Shown: piece after piece, positions 17,450-27,916 of the stretch
Position numbering within the stretch: the first letter of the stretch is position 1
How the letters are laid out: the number at the start of each line of letters is the position of its first letter
Source of the DNA: Methylotenera oryzisoli
GTDB taxonomy: Bacteria > Pseudomonadota > Gammaproteobacteria > Burkholderiales > Methylophilaceae
DNA: 63,271 nt
Reading direction: 5' to 3'
NCBI GenBank assembly: GCA_945878695.1
Contig: CAMDXI010000005.1
Span: 1 to 63,271 of the forward strand
Notes under the pieces: model-generated
Told to the model about the DNA's origin: nothing
Seen by the model: only the letters and a program-made list of their open reading frames with translations
The model's database searches: none
Translations under genes and position numbers: made by a program

Positions 17450-19825
17450 ATGCGCATGAGCATGACTTCATTAGACCAGCAAACCGTCGGTATGGCCGAC
17501 ATAGGCAACCGGCTGGCGTTTAGCAAAAAGCTGCAAAACACCACCAATAAAATTCACGCAGCCAAGTGCATAGATGAGATTTTAACCGAAGTCAGCAGCG
17601 AGATATGCGATTTGTTTGCGGCCGAGCGTATCACGCTATACCTGCAATGCGATGACGGTAAGGCCATCGTCTCTAAAATAAAAACCGGTCTCAATCAATT
17701 CAAAGAACTGAAATTGGCCATCACGCAAACCAGCATCGCCGGTTACGTGGCGCTCACTAAATGTTTGCTAAATATCGCCGATGTATACGATGACGCCGAG
17801 CTATTGGCCATCAGTCCGTCCATCCAATTTCTAAAAGAAGTCGATTTAAAAACCGGTTTTCACGCTAAGCAGATGTTGGTGTTTCCAATATTGTCCGCGG
17901 ACGACGGGCGCTTGATAGGCGTGGTGCAATTAATTAACAGTTTATCCGGCTTGCCATTCTCCCGTTTATTGGAAGAGGGTGCGCCTGAGCTAGCTAAAAC
18001 CCTAGCCATCGCCTTTGATCAACGTCAGGCCATGCCCTTGATTAAAAGTAAGTTTGATGGTTTGCTGGCCGCCGGCCACCTAAGCCAAGAGGAATTGGCC
18101 AGCGCCCAACGTTTGGCGCGTAGCAAAGTCAGCGATTTGGAGTCCGTATTAATCGCTGATTACCAAGTGCAGGCCCGCCACATAGGCGGGGCTTTATCCG
18201 AATTTTTTAATGTGCCGTATGAGCCATACCAAGCCGATCGCCTTAAGCCGGTTGATTTGCTCAAGCAGCTCAAGCAGGAATACGTTGAAGCCAACGCTTG
18301 GTTACCAATATCACTAGGCGATCAAGACAGCCTGGTGATTCTGACGCCGGACCCAGAAAGAATTAAAAGCAGCGGCATTGTCAGCCACGTTTTCCCACGT
18401 TACCCCAACATCCGTTACTGCGTTTGCTTGCAGCAAGAGTTTACGCAAACGGTAGAGCAATTTTATGGCAGCAACGGCACTAGCGGCTTTGTTGGCGATC
18501 TGTTGTCAGAAATGGCCGATGAGGAAGAGCTAAGCAGCCTGAGCGCCGATGAAGTGAACATGGCGGCGGACAACGAATTGGTTAAGTTGGTCAATAAGAT
18601 CGTGGTCGATGCATACAACCAAGGGGCGTCCGATATCCACATAGAGCCCTATCCGGAAAAAGGCAAAACGCAAATTCGTTTTCGTAAAGACGGCACATTG
18701 GTCAATTACATAGAGGTGCCAGCCAGCTACCGTAACGCCCTGTGTGCACGCATAAAAATCATGTGTGACTTGGATATATCGGAAAAACGCAGGCCGCAAG
18801 ATGGCAAGATAAAATTTAAAAAATACGGGCCGCTGGACATCGAGCTGCGGGTCGCCACCATCCCCTCTGCAGGCGGCATGGAAGACATCGTCATGCGTAT
18901 TTTGTCGGCGGGTAAACCCATCCCGCTGGACGAGTTGGGCTTGTCCGATTGGAATAATCAAAAGCTCAAAAGCTTGATAAGCAAACCTTACGGCTTGTTT
19001 TTTGTTTGCGGCCCAACCGGCTCAGGTAAAACCACCACCTTGCATTCTGCATTAGGCTACATCAATACACCGGAAACCAAAATTTGGACTGCCGAAGACC
19101 CGGTGGAGATCACGCAAAAAGGCTTGCGCCAAGTGCAGATTAATAAAAAAGCCGGGCTGGATTTTGCCACCATCATGCGGGCTTTTTTACGCGCGGATCC
19201 GGATGTCATCATGGTAGGCGAAATGCGTGATAAAGAAACAGTCGCCACCGGCATTGAGGCCTCCCTAACCGGCCATTTGGTGTTTGCCACCTTGCACACC
19301 AATAGCGCGCCCGAATCGGTCGTGCGCTTGCTCGACATGGGCATGGATCCGTTCAACTTTGCCGATGCGTTATTAGGCATATTGGCCCAACGGCTAGCCA
19401 AGCGTTTGTGTGAGTGCAAGCAGTCGTACCAGGCCTCGTTGGATGAAATGCAGCTATTGGTGCAAGAATACAGTGAAGAGTTAAAAAACACCGCGGCATG
19501 GCAACGGGATCCACAGGCCAGTGAGCAAGCTGTATTAGACGGTTGGCAACAAGCCTACGCAGACGGCCAGAGGCAATTCACTTTATACCGGCCATGCGGC
19601 TGCGATAAATGCAATGGCACAGGCTACAAGGGCAGGTTGGGCTTGCACGAATTGATGTTGGGCAGCGTTGCGGTTAAAAAGAACATACAAGAACGCGCTA
19701 GGGTAGCCGACATCGTTGCTACCGCGCTAGATGAAGGCATGCGCACCTTGAAGCAAGACGGCATAGAGAAGGTCTTGCTAGGCTTAACCGACATGCATCA
19801 AGTGCGCGCTGTGTGCATCAAATAA
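17450..19825 (+). CDS. GAF-domain GspE/PilB-type secretion ATPase
   Basis: 791-residue protein. An N-terminal GAF sensor domain (about 25-190, ending near ILSADDGRLIGVVQLINSLS) precedes a GspE/MshE N-terminal domain (about 200-345). Next comes a type II/IV secretion ATPase core with Walker A GPTGSGKTTT (521-530), Asp box, Walker B PDVIMVGEMRD (584-594), His box ATLHTNSAPES and a C-terminal zinc tetra-Cys site (CECK and CGCDKCNGTGYKGR). Such ATPases power pilus or type II pseudopilus assembly. No pil or gsp genes lie nearby. A GAF input suggests control by a small ligand such as a nucleotide. Start ATG 17450 after AAGGAT; ATG 17456 is also possible. Confidence 0.88.
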   Translation: MRMSMTSLDQQTVGMADIGNRLAFSKKLQNTTNKIHAAKCIDEILTEVSSEICDLFAAERITLYLQCDDGKAIVSKIKTGLNQFKELKLAITQTSIAGYVALTKCLLNIADVYDDAELLAISPSIQFLKEVDLKTGFHAKQMLVFPILSADDGRLIGVVQLINSLSGLPFSRLLEEGAPELAKTLAIAFDQRQAMPLIKSKFDGLLAAGHLSQEELASAQRLARSKVSDLESVLIADYQVQARHIGGALSEFFNVPYEPYQADRLKPVDLLKQLKQEYVEANAWLPISLGDQDSLVILTPDPERIKSSGIVSHVFPRYPNIRYCVCLQQEFTQTVEQFYGSNGTSGFVGDLLSEMADEEELSSLSADEVNMAADNELVKLVNKIVVDAYNQGASDIHIEPYPEKGKTQIRFRKDGTLVNYIEVPASYRNALCARIKIMCDLDISEKRRPQDGKIKFKKYGPLDIELRVATIPSAGGMEDIVMRILSAGKPIPLDELGLSDWNNQKLKSLISKPYGLFFVCGPTGSGKTTTLHSALGYINTPETKIWTAEDPVEITQKGLRQVQINKKAGLDFATIMRAFLRADPDVIMVGEMRDKETVATGIEASLTGHLVFATLHTNSAPESVVRLLDMGMDPFNFADALLGILAQRLAKRLCECKQSYQASLDEMQLLVQEYSEELKNTAAWQRDPQASEQAVLDGWQQAYADGQRQFTLYRPCGCDKCNGTGYKGRLGLHELMLGSVAVKKNIQERARVADIVATALDEGMRTLKQDGIEKVLLGLTDMHQVRAVCIK

Positions 19826-19856
19826 AGCCGTGCGCCCAGTAATAGCATGATTTACC

Positions 19857-19885
19857 TTGTGCAGGGATTTTGACTTCTCTACAAT
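19857..19885 (+). promoter_or_regulatory. Candidate promoter of tRNA-Arg
   Basis: TTGTGC (19857-19862) and TACAAT (19880-19885) are separated by 17 bases. The predicted start lies about 12 bases before the tRNA. The -10 is strong and the -35 moderate. Confidence 0.45.
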
Positions 19886-19904
19886 GCGCATAGCTTAAGG
19901 CCAT

Positions 19905-19980
19905 GCCCCCGTAGCTCAGTGGATAGAGCATCCCCCTCCTAAGGGGAGGGTCACACGTTCGATTCGTGTCGGGGGCACCA
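19905..19980 (+). tRNA. tRNA-Arg (anticodon CCT)
   Basis: 76-base cloverleaf with an encoded CCA end. The acceptor stem GCCCCCG pairs with CGGGGGC, and the D arm GCTC...GAGC is intact. The anticodon stem TCCCC/GGGGA holds loop CTCCTAA, giving anticodon CCT (reads AGG). The T arm is ACACG-TTCGATT-CGTGT, followed by discriminator A and CCA. All stems pair fully. It lies 79 bases after the GAF-GspE gene and 61 before the end of cbbR. Confidence 0.97.
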
Positions 19981-19987
19981 AAAGGTT

Positions 19988-20024
19988 AAAAAGGCGGATT
20001 CCATAAGGACGTCGGCCTTTTTTA
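19988..20024. terminator. Terminator downstream of tRNA-Arg, shared with cbbR
   Basis: AAAAAGGC ... GCCTTTTTT outer stem with inner GGA/TCC pairing around an ATAA loop, then a T-run on the plus strand. The A-run on the left would give a U-tract on the minus strand, so it can also end cbbR transcripts. The stem has mismatches. Confidence 0.65.
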
Positions 20025-20041
20025 TTCATAAGGGTAAATGA

Positions 20042-20974
20042 TCATAAGCCCTTGCTGGTTTTTGGGAACATGGCATTCAATATCTCCCCGCCTTTTTCTA
20101 GCATAAAATACCTAAATGCTTCAGCTGCCTGCGTCGCATTGTGGTTAGCAAGGGCCACTACATGCCAAGTACGCAGAATCGGTGTGCCATGAATATCTAA
20201 TATCACGATTTGTTTGTTATTCAGCTCATTGCCTATGGTGTGAAGTGATGCAAAGGTAATGCCTAAATTAGCAATGACCGATTGCTTAATGGTTTCATTG
20301 CTCGACATTTCCATGCTAATAATGGGCGAAATATTTTGCTCGGCAAAAAAACGTTCCATAATAAATCGTGTGCCTGAGCCTTGCTCGCGGGTGATAATTT
20401 CATGTGCATTAAGCACTTCAGGCAATATATTCAGCTTGCCAGCGAGGGAGTGTTGCGGACTGGCAATGAATACATGAGGGTGCGTTGCAAACGCCTCTAC
20501 GCGAGTATCCAATTCTTTGGGTGGTTGGCCCATGATGGCAATATCTATCTCATCATCGCGCAATAGTTCAACCAGTTGCTGCCTGTTTCTTGCTTCAATT
20601 TTAATTTTTAAATTAGGAAAATCTTTTCTAAATTCAGCCAATACATACGGCAAAAAGTATTTTGCTGTACTCACTAAGCCTATTTTTAAAGTTTTAATCG
20701 GCGAGCCTTTCAAACGCTCCATCATGGTTTTGGCGTCGTTAAGCGTAGCAGAAATGCGCCGCGCATAAAGCAGAAAGTACTCTCCTGCTGCGGTGAGTTC
20801 AATTTTGCGATTTTCTCGTATGAATAAAATGACGCCCATATCGGCTTCCATTTCTTTGATTTGCAAAGAAACAGCAGGACCTGAAATGCACAGTTCTTCT
20901 GCCGCCCCCCTAAAACTCATGTGTTTATACACACTTAAAAATATTCTAATTTGGCGTATCGTTAAATTTCGCAT
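20042..20974 (-). CDS. cbbR: LysR-type regulator CbbR
   Basis: LysR-family transcription factor of 310 residues, transcribed divergently from cbbL. The winged helix-turn-helix occupies residues 1-60 (LTIRQIRIFLSVYKHMSFRGAAEELCISGPAVSLQIKE can be read in segments). The rest is a periplasmic-binding-like effector domain. Proteins of this type sense Calvin-cycle metabolites or NADPH and activate cbb operons. Position and N-terminus fit CbbR. Two matched dyads in the gap to cbbL are its probable sites. The ribosome binding site is weak. CbbR is called mainly from position and overall similarity. Confidence 0.9.
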   Translation of the reverse strand: MRNLTIRQIRIFLSVYKHMSFRGAAEELCISGPAVSLQIKEMEADMGVILFIRENRKIELTAAGEYFLLYARRISATLNDAKTMMERLKGSPIKTLKIGLVSTAKYFLPYVLAEFRKDFPNLKIKIEARNRQQLVELLRDDEIDIAIMGQPPKELDTRVEAFATHPHVFIASPQHSLAGKLNILPEVLNAHEIITREQGSGTRFIMERFFAEQNISPIISMEMSSNETIKQSVIANLGITFASLHTIGNELNNKQIVILDIHGTPILRTWHVVALANHNATQAAEAFRYFMLEKGGEILNAMFPKTSKGL

Positions 20975-20983
20975 AAGTAAAAC

Positions 20984-21019
20984 TTATTCATTAGCTAATA
21001 ATTTTTAACTATATCTTAA
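20984..21019. promoter_or_regulatory. Two CbbR-type operator motifs, 21 bp apart
   Basis: Two identical-form dyads, TTA-N9-TAA, lie at 20984-20998 and 21005-21019. Each contains the LysR T-N11-A core. Their 21-bp offset puts them on the same helix face. The first overlaps the palindrome ATTAGCTAAT (20990-20999). The second overlaps the candidate cbbL -35 box. This is the usual recognition-site plus activation-site layout of LysR regulators. Confidence 0.65.
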
Positions 21020-21033
21020 CTGAATTATTTAAT
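21005..21033 (+). promoter_or_regulatory. Candidate cbbL promoter
   Basis: TTAACT (21005-21010) and TTTAAT (21028-21033) are separated by 17 bases. The likely start is near 21040, leaving a leader of about 48 bases. The weak -35 within the second CbbR motif fits an activator-dependent promoter. Confidence 0.45.
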
Positions 21034-21078
21034 ACAGTACATCAACAGACTTTTAGCCCTATATTTCATTGTAGATGA

Positions 21079-22572
<1,494 letters not shown>

Positions 22573-22597
22573 GTTAAATCAAGAAAAGGAAATCATT

Positions 22598-23020
22598 GTG
22601 CACATTACCCAAGGGCAATTTTCATTTTTACCGGCATTGACAGATACGCAAATTAGGGCGCAGGTTGATTATGCCATCAAAAAAGGTTGGGCGATTTCTA
22701 TTGAGTGGACAGATGACCCCCATCCTCGCAATGTTTATTGGAATATGTGGGGCCATCCGATGTTCGAAATTAAAGACGGTGCGGCGGTGATTTTTGATTT
22801 AACCGCTTGCCGTATTGCTTGCCCTAACACGTATATTAAAGTCAACGCATTTGATAACACACGTGGCGTGGAATCCATGGTGATGAGTTATATCGTTAAT
22901 CGCCCAGAAATGGAGCCAGGTTTCAAGTTGGTACGACAAGAAAGCGAAGGGCGTATGCTGCGTTATACCACCAGTGCCTACAGCACCGATACTCCTGATG
23001 GGTGTTGCACACGTGGCTAA
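22598..23020 (+). CDS. cbbS: RuBisCO small subunit
   Basis: 140-residue small subunit beginning [16 protein letters not shown]. It contains [20 protein letters not shown] and GHPMF, typical of red-type CbbS, and a C-terminal extension (SYIVNRP through [10 protein letters not shown]) that forms the beta-hairpin of red-type enzymes. The start is GTG 22598, seven bases after AAAAGGA. Longer in-frame readings upstream overlap cbbL and are not supported. It lies 25 bases after cbbL and overlaps the start of cbbX by 23 bases. Confidence 0.96.
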   Translation: MHITQGQFSFLPALTDTQIRAQVDYAIKKGWAISIEWTDDPHPRNVYWNMWGHPMFEIKDGAAVIFDLTACRIACPNTYIKVNAFDNTRGVESMVMSYIVNRPEMEPGFKLVRQESEGRMLRYTTSAYSTDTPDGCCTRG

Positions 23021-23903
23021 CCAAATTCAGGCAGGAGTCGATTTGCAGGAAATTATGCAGAACGCGAATGTGGCTGAGGTGTTAAGAAATTTAGACGCCG
23101 ATTTAATTGGGCTTGCGCCGGTTAAACAGAGAATTAAAGAGATTGCGGCATTCTTGGTGGTGTCACGTGCCCGCTTGCAATTGGGCATAGAGAGTGCGCA
23201 ACCCAATTTGCACATGTGCTTTACCGGCAATCCTGGCACAGGTAAAACCACGGTGGCCTTGCGTATGGCTGAAATGCTACATCACTTAGGTTACGTGCGT
23301 AAAGGTCATGTGCTAAGTGTCACGCGTGATGATTTAGTAGGCCAGTATATCGGCCATACCGCACCTAAAACAAAAGAGCTAGTTAAAAAAGCCATGGGTG
23401 GGGTGTTGTTTATTGATGAAGCGTATTATTTGTACCGTCCTGAAAACGAACGCGATTATGGGCAAGAAGCCATTGAAATTTTGTTGCAAGTGATGGAAAA
23501 CAACCGCGATGACTTGGTGGTGATATTGGCTGGTTATAAAGACCGTATGGATACCTTTTTTCAGTCCAATCCTGGTCTGTCGTCACGCATTGCGCACCAT
23601 ATTGATTTTCCTGATTATGGGCAAATGGAGTTGTTGGCAATCGCGCAAAAAATGGTGGCTGATATGCACTATCGGCTTGATGAGCATGCCACCATTGCCA
23701 TGCAGGCGTACATTACACACAGGCAAGCTCAGCCGCACTTTGCCAATGCCCGCTCGATTAGAAATGCACTAGACCGAGCAAGACTAAGGCACGCCAATCG
23801 CGTATTTGAAATGCTGTCTCATGCAAAAGCCAATGCGACTGTTGCCGATTTGTCAACGATAACTGAGGCAGATATTCGCGCTTCAAGGGTATTTAATGGG
23901 TAA
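22998..23903 (+). CDS. cbbX: RuBisCO activase CbbX
   Basis: AAA+ ATPase of about 301 residues that remodels inhibited red-type RuBisCO by pulling the large-subunit C-terminus. Walker A is GNPGTGKTT, Walker B is [11 protein letters not shown], followed by the pore-loop motif [14 protein letters not shown], sensor AGYKDRM and arginine finger region [15 protein letters not shown] 22998 gives a family-like N-terminus; GTG 23013 is an alternative. Neither has a clear ribosome binding site, so translational coupling to cbbS is likely. Its presence confirms the red type of CbbLS. Confidence 0.96.
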   Translation: MGVAHVANQIQAGVDLQEIMQNANVAEVLRNLDADLIGLAPVKQRIKEIAAFLVVSRARLQLGIESAQPNLHMCFTGNPGTGKTTVALRMAEMLHHLGYVRKGHVLSVTRDDLVGQYIGHTAPKTKELVKKAMGGVLFIDEAYYLYRPENERDYGQEAIEILLQVMENNRDDLVVILAGYKDRMDTFFQSNPGLSSRIAHHIDFPDYGQMELLAIAQKMVADMHYRLDEHATIAMQAYITHRQAQPHFANARSIRNALDRARLRHANRVFEMLSHAKANATVADLSTITEADIRASRVFNG

Positions 23904-23912
23904 AGGTAAACC

Positions 23913-24974
23913 ATGCAAACGGCACAAACGAATTTAACGGATTTTTTAGCCTCTGCGCTACAAGAAGTGCCAACAGCCGAAGCATTAAGCACCCTATTGC
24001 TAAGCATAGCGCACTCGGCAAAAACCATTGCTGCATTGATTAGAAAAGGCTCATTAATGGACTTTGCTGGAAAATTAGCAAGCCAAAATATACAAGGTGA
24101 AACCCAAATAACCTTGGATGTACTGAGCAACGCTATTTTTATGGCGGATTTAAAGCAATCAGGTGTGGTCGCTGGTTTGGCTTCAGAAGAAATGGATGCG
24201 CCAGTAGACATCACCGAAGGCGGCCCATTTTTGGTGGTGTTTGACCCTCTGGATGGTTCCTCTAATGTCGCCGTAAATGTGTCGGTTGGCTCTATCTTTT
24301 CTGTGTTGAAAGCACCAACAACGCCATTAACGGATACCGATTACCTGCAAGCAGGCAATCAACAAGTGGCTGCGGGTTATGCTTTATACGGGTATTGCAC
24401 CATGCTAGTCATCACGCTAGGAAATGGCACGTACGGCTTTACCTTAGACCCTGATAGGGCTGAATTTTACCTCACCCATCCGCGTATGCAGGTGCCAGAA
24501 GACACGGCAGAGTTCGCCATCAACGCCAGTAATGAGCGATTTTGGGATGCAGCCACATCGCGCTATGTTGAAGGCTGCTTGGCCGGCGCAAGCGGGACAC
24601 GCGCTAAGGATTTTAATATGCGTTGGGTGGCCAGCATGGTGGCCGATGTGCATCGTATTTTAATCCGCGGCGGAGTGTATGTTTACCCGCAAGACAGTAA
24701 AAAACCTGCCAGAGCGGGTCGATTGCGTTTGATGTATGAGGTGAACCCCATGAGTATGTTGGTGGAGCAGGCGAGCGGTAAAAGTTCCACAGGGCGGCAG
24801 CGCGTGTTGGATGTTCAGCCTGATCATATCCATCAACGCGTGCCTGTTATGTTAGGTTCACGCCATGAAGTGGAGTTAATAGAACGGTGCTATCAAGACG
24901 TTGATAAGGGCTTGGTGAAAAACGCCCATTCGCCATTATTCAGTGACCGCTCCTTATTTCATAAGAAACAGTAA
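23913..24974 (+). CDS. cbbF: Fructose-1,6-bisphosphatase class I
   Basis: Hydrolyses fructose 1,6-bisphosphate (and perhaps sedoheptulose bisphosphate) in the Calvin cycle. The 353-residue protein has the metal-binding motif VVFDPLDGSSN, the upstream SEEMD acid loop and the C-terminal sugar-phosphate site around LRLMYEVNPMSMLVEQASG. It starts nine bases after the cbbX stop with GTAAAGGTAAACC before the ATG. It ends three bases before the first MITE-like repeat, which separates it from cbbP. Confidence 0.96.
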   Translation: MQTAQTNLTDFLASALQEVPTAEALSTLLLSIAHSAKTIAALIRKGSLMDFAGKLASQNIQGETQITLDVLSNAIFMADLKQSGVVAGLASEEMDAPVDITEGGPFLVVFDPLDGSSNVAVNVSVGSIFSVLKAPTTPLTDTDYLQAGNQQVAAGYALYGYCTMLVITLGNGTYGFTLDPDRAEFYLTHPRMQVPEDTAEFAINASNERFWDAATSRYVEGCLAGASGTRAKDFNMRWVASMVADVHRILIRGGVYVYPQDSKKPARAGRLRLMYEVNPMSMLVEQASGKSSTGRQRVLDVQPDHIHQRVPVMLGSRHEVELIERCYQDVDKGLVKNAHSPLFSDRSLFHKKQ

Positions 24975-24977
24975 TCA

Positions 24978-25150
24978 GAGGTCTTTGCATGAACCGTAAA
25001 ATAGCGATTTTCTATGATATTCATTGGTTTTCGTCATTCCCGTGTAAACGGGAATCCATTTTTAATCAGTCCCTTAGATGGATCCCCACTTTCGCGAGGA
25101 TGACGGATTGGTAATGTTTCATGGCTAAACTTGCTTCGTGCAAAGGTCTC
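24978..25150 (+). repeat. MITE-like repeat, copy 1 (between cbbF and cbbP)
   Basis: 173-bp non-coding element, nearly the same as the one at 27917-28088 and in the same direction. The ends are imperfect inverted repeats: GAGGTCTTTGCA on the left and the complement of GAGACCTTTGCA on the right. Inside lies a long imperfect palindrome. Its left arm contains ATTCCC-N8-GGGAAT at 25036-25055, and its right arm contains GGATCCCC...GGATGACGG. No transposase is encoded. The terminal sequence resembles ends of IS5-family elements (from memory), so it may be moved in trans. No clear target-site duplication was seen. Confidence 0.85.
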
Positions 25151-25197
25151 AATCAAATGAAAATTAAAAGTTAGAAAACCGAAAGAAGGAATACCTC

Positions 25198-26064
25198 ATG
25201 TCCAGAACTTACCCAATTATCGCCATCACTGGCTCTTCAGGCGCAGGCACGACTTCGGTTATGCAAAGTTTTCAACATGTGTTTAGACGTGAAAATATTA
25301 ACGCGCTGATGATAGAGGGTGATTCCATGCACCGGTATGAGCGTAAGGAAATGGATGCATTGCTTAGCCAGCACAAAAAAATACCTGGTTCAAATTTTAG
25401 CCACTTTAATCCTCAAGCTAACTTATTGGCCGAATTGGCCGACACCTTTCGCCAGTTTGGTGAAGCCGGGCGCTGCAAAGTGCGAAAATACATCCATACC
25501 GACCTTGAGGGGGTGCCCTATCATCAAACCGCTGGCACCATGACGCCTTGGCAAGACAGTGCGCTTGGGAAGGAAGTGTTGTTTTACGAAGGTTTGCACG
25601 GTGGTTATGTCGGCGAGGAGGCAAATGTCGCGAAACACGTGGATTTATTGGTAGGTGTGGTGCCCATTATTAACCTCGAATGGATACAAAAATTGCATCG
25701 AGATAATAAGATTCGTGGTTATTCTAAAGAAGCCGTTACTGATATCATTCTTCGCAGAATGCCGGATTACGTGAATTATATTTGCCCGCAGTTTTCGCGT
25801 ACGCATGTTAATTTTCAGCGTGTGCCTACAGTGGATACCTCCAACCCATTTATTGCTAATGATATCCCCACGCCTGATGAAAGTATGGTGGTAATTCGAT
25901 TTGCAAATCCCGAGGGCATCGATTTTCCATATTTACTCAGCATGCTGCATGATTCGATGATGACCAGGCCCAATACTATTGTAGTGCCAGGTGGAAAAAT
26001 GGGTTTAGCCATGCAGCTTATTTTTACACCCATGATCATGCGTTTAATGAATACGCGAGATTAA
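25198..26064 (+). CDS. cbbP: Phosphoribulokinase
   Basis: Phosphorylates ribulose 5-phosphate to RuBP, the Calvin-cycle-specific partner of RuBisCO. The 288-residue protein has the P-loop GSSGAGTTSV (about 12-21), then IEGDSMHRYER and FYEGLHGGYV, and is the short proteobacterial class I form, usually an allosteric, NADH-activated octamer. AGAAGGA precedes the ATG. It lies 47 bases after the MITE-like repeat, so the repeat is inside the operon or a new promoter lies in this gap. Confidence 0.97.
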   Translation: MSRTYPIIAITGSSGAGTTSVMQSFQHVFRRENINALMIEGDSMHRYERKEMDALLSQHKKIPGSNFSHFNPQANLLAELADTFRQFGEAGRCKVRKYIHTDLEGVPYHQTAGTMTPWQDSALGKEVLFYEGLHGGYVGEEANVAKHVDLLVGVVPIINLEWIQKLHRDNKIRGYSKEAVTDIILRRMPDYVNYICPQFSRTHVNFQRVPTVDTSNPFIANDIPTPDESMVVIRFANPEGIDFPYLLSMLHDSMMTRPNTIVVPGGKMGLAMQLIFTPMIMRLMNTRD

Positions 26065-26076
26065 GGGTATCAAATT

Positions 26077-27141
26077 ATGGCTTTAATTTCCTTAAGGCAA
26101 TTGCTAGACCACGCCGCTGAGTATCAATATGCGCTGCCTGCATTTAATGTGAATAATATGGAGCAAATTCACGCCATCATGCAAGCCGCTGATGAAGTGG
26201 ATAGTCCGGTGATTCTGCAGGCGTCGGCTGGGGCAAGAGGCTACGCGGGTGAACCTTTTTTACGTAAATTAGTGGAGGCCGCCATAGAGCAATACCCTCA
26301 TATACCCTTGTGTATGCACCAGGATCACGGTGCTTCACCTTCCGTTTGCCAAGTGGCGATGCGCAGCGGCTTTTCTAGCGTGATGATGGATGGGTCGCTT
26401 GAAAGTGATGCTAAAACCCCTGCAAACTTTTCTTATAATGTCGAGGTCACGCGCCGCGTGGTGGAATCTGCGCATGCCATAGGTGTTTCGGTGGAAGGTG
26501 AACTGGGTTGCTTAGGGTCGCTAGAAACAGGTCAAGCGGGAGAGGAAGATGGTGCTGGAGCGGTTGGCATTTTGAATGAATCCCAATTATTAACGGACCC
26601 GAATGAAGCTGCAGAATTTGTGAAAGCCACCCAAGTGGATGCTTTAGCCATTGCCATTGGCACGAGTCATGGGGCATACAAATTTAGTCGTCCACCTACC
26701 GGTGACATTTTGGCTATCAGTCGCATTAAAGCCATACATGCGCGCATACCCAATACCCATTTGGTGATGCATGGTTCATCAAGTGTGGAGCAAGAATGGT
26801 TGCAAATGATACGGGACTACGGCGGGCAAATTAAAGAAACCTACGGTGTACCTGTTGCAGAAATCGTAGATGGCATCAAAAATGGGGTGCGAAAAATCAA
26901 TATTGATACCGATATTCGCTTGGCTATGACGGCCACCCTGCGAAAAACCATGGCGGAACACCCTGAAGAATTTGACCCAAGAGTATTGCTGAAATCCGCC
27001 ATGATTGCCGCAAGAAGTGTATGTAAAAATCGCTTTGAAGCTTTTGGCAGTGCGGGTCAGGCAGCAAAAATTAAAGTTATTTCTTTAGAGAAAATGGCAA
27101 GCCGTTATGCAGCAGGTGAGCTGGCGGCGATTGTTAGGTGA
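26077..27141 (+). CDS. cbbA: Fructose-bisphosphate aldolase class II
   Basis: Zinc aldolase of 354 residues, Calvin-type subgroup. The zinc ligand region is [14 protein letters not shown], followed by [11 protein letters not shown], the second ligand cluster [19 protein letters not shown] and [13 protein letters not shown]. In the cycle it joins triose phosphates into fructose and sedoheptulose bisphosphates. It starts 12 bases after cbbP and ends three bases before tpiA, so the three are tightly coupled. Confidence 0.97.
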   Translation: MALISLRQLLDHAAEYQYALPAFNVNNMEQIHAIMQAADEVDSPVILQASAGARGYAGEPFLRKLVEAAIEQYPHIPLCMHQDHGASPSVCQVAMRSGFSSVMMDGSLESDAKTPANFSYNVEVTRRVVESAHAIGVSVEGELGCLGSLETGQAGEEDGAGAVGILNESQLLTDPNEAAEFVKATQVDALAIAIGTSHGAYKFSRPPTGDILAISRIKAIHARIPNTHLVMHGSSSVEQEWLQMIRDYGGQIKETYGVPVAEIVDGIKNGVRKINIDTDIRLAMTATLRKTMAEHPEEFDPRVLLKSAMIAARSVCKNRFEAFGSAGQAAKIKVISLEKMASRYAAGELAAIVR

Positions 27142-27144
27142 GCT

Positions 27145-27894
27145 ATGCAGCGTAAATTAATTGTCGGTAACTGGAAGATGAACGGCAACTTTGTTAGCAA
27201 TCAATTGTTGTTGCAAGGCATAGTGGCCGGTGTGCGTGATTTACATCATGCAGACTACGTTTTATGCCTACCTTATCCCTATTTGCATCAAGCACAATCC
27301 ATACTGCAACAGACCAATGTAGCGTGGGGTGCGCAAAACTTGTCGGCTAATGAAGATGTCGCCCTAACTGGGTCGGTGTCGCCCAGTATGTTGGTGGATA
27401 ATGGCTGTACTTACGTGATCGTTGGGCATTCTGAACGACGCATTCTTTCGCATGAAACCGATGACACCGCCGCAGCAAGATTCAACGCAGCACTCAAAGC
27501 CGGATTAACCCCGATTTTTTGTATGGGCGAATCAAAAGACGAACGCGAGTCGGATTGGACAGAATACATTGTTGGCCGGCAATTGGATTCCATTATGCGG
27601 CGTTTTGGGGTGCATGCATTAAGCCAAGCCATACTCGTCTATGAGCCTTTATGGGCGGTGGGTACGGACATGCCAGCCACACCCAGTCAAGCTCAAGAAG
27701 TGCATCAGTTTATCCGCAAGCGCATTGCACGTTGCGATGAACATATTGCAAAGAATGCGCGCATTCTATATGGCGGCAGCTTGCACCCTAATAATGCACA
27801 CGACTTGTTCGCTATGCCAGACATCAATGGCGGTTTAGTTGGACGGTGCTCCTTGGATGCACAAGCTTTTGTATCTATATGCCTATCTATTTAA
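27145..27894 (+). CDS. tpiA: Triose-phosphate isomerase
   Basis: Interconverts glyceraldehyde 3-phosphate and dihydroxyacetone phosphate. The 249-residue protein has WKMNG with the substrate-binding Lys near residue 10, the electrophile His in VGHSERR and the catalytic Glu in YEPLWAVGT. It is last in the cbb operon, three bases after cbbA. A cbb-linked TIM is uncommon; a second housekeeping copy elsewhere is possible but cannot be seen here. Confidence 0.95.
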   Translation: MQRKLIVGNWKMNGNFVSNQLLLQGIVAGVRDLHHADYVLCLPYPYLHQAQSILQQTNVAWGAQNLSANEDVALTGSVSPSMLVDNGCTYVIVGHSERRILSHETDDTAAARFNAALKAGLTPIFCMGESKDERESDWTEYIVGRQLDSIMRRFGVHALSQAILVYEPLWAVGTDMPATPSQAQEVHQFIRKRIARCDEHIAKNARILYGGSLHPNNAHDLFAMPDINGGLVGRCSLDAQAFVSICLSI

Positions 27895-27916
27895 TTTAGA
27901 TTGATTTCTATGGTTA

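Noticed and set aside
19905-19980. tRNA-Arg as an attachment site for an integrated island
   Set aside because: I found no integrase gene and no second copy of the tRNA 3' end near 27.9-28.2 kb or elsewhere in the window.
24978-25150. Complete insertion sequence
   Set aside because: At about 172 bp it has no coding capacity for a transposase; it is a MITE-like element at most. Target-site duplications could not be identified.
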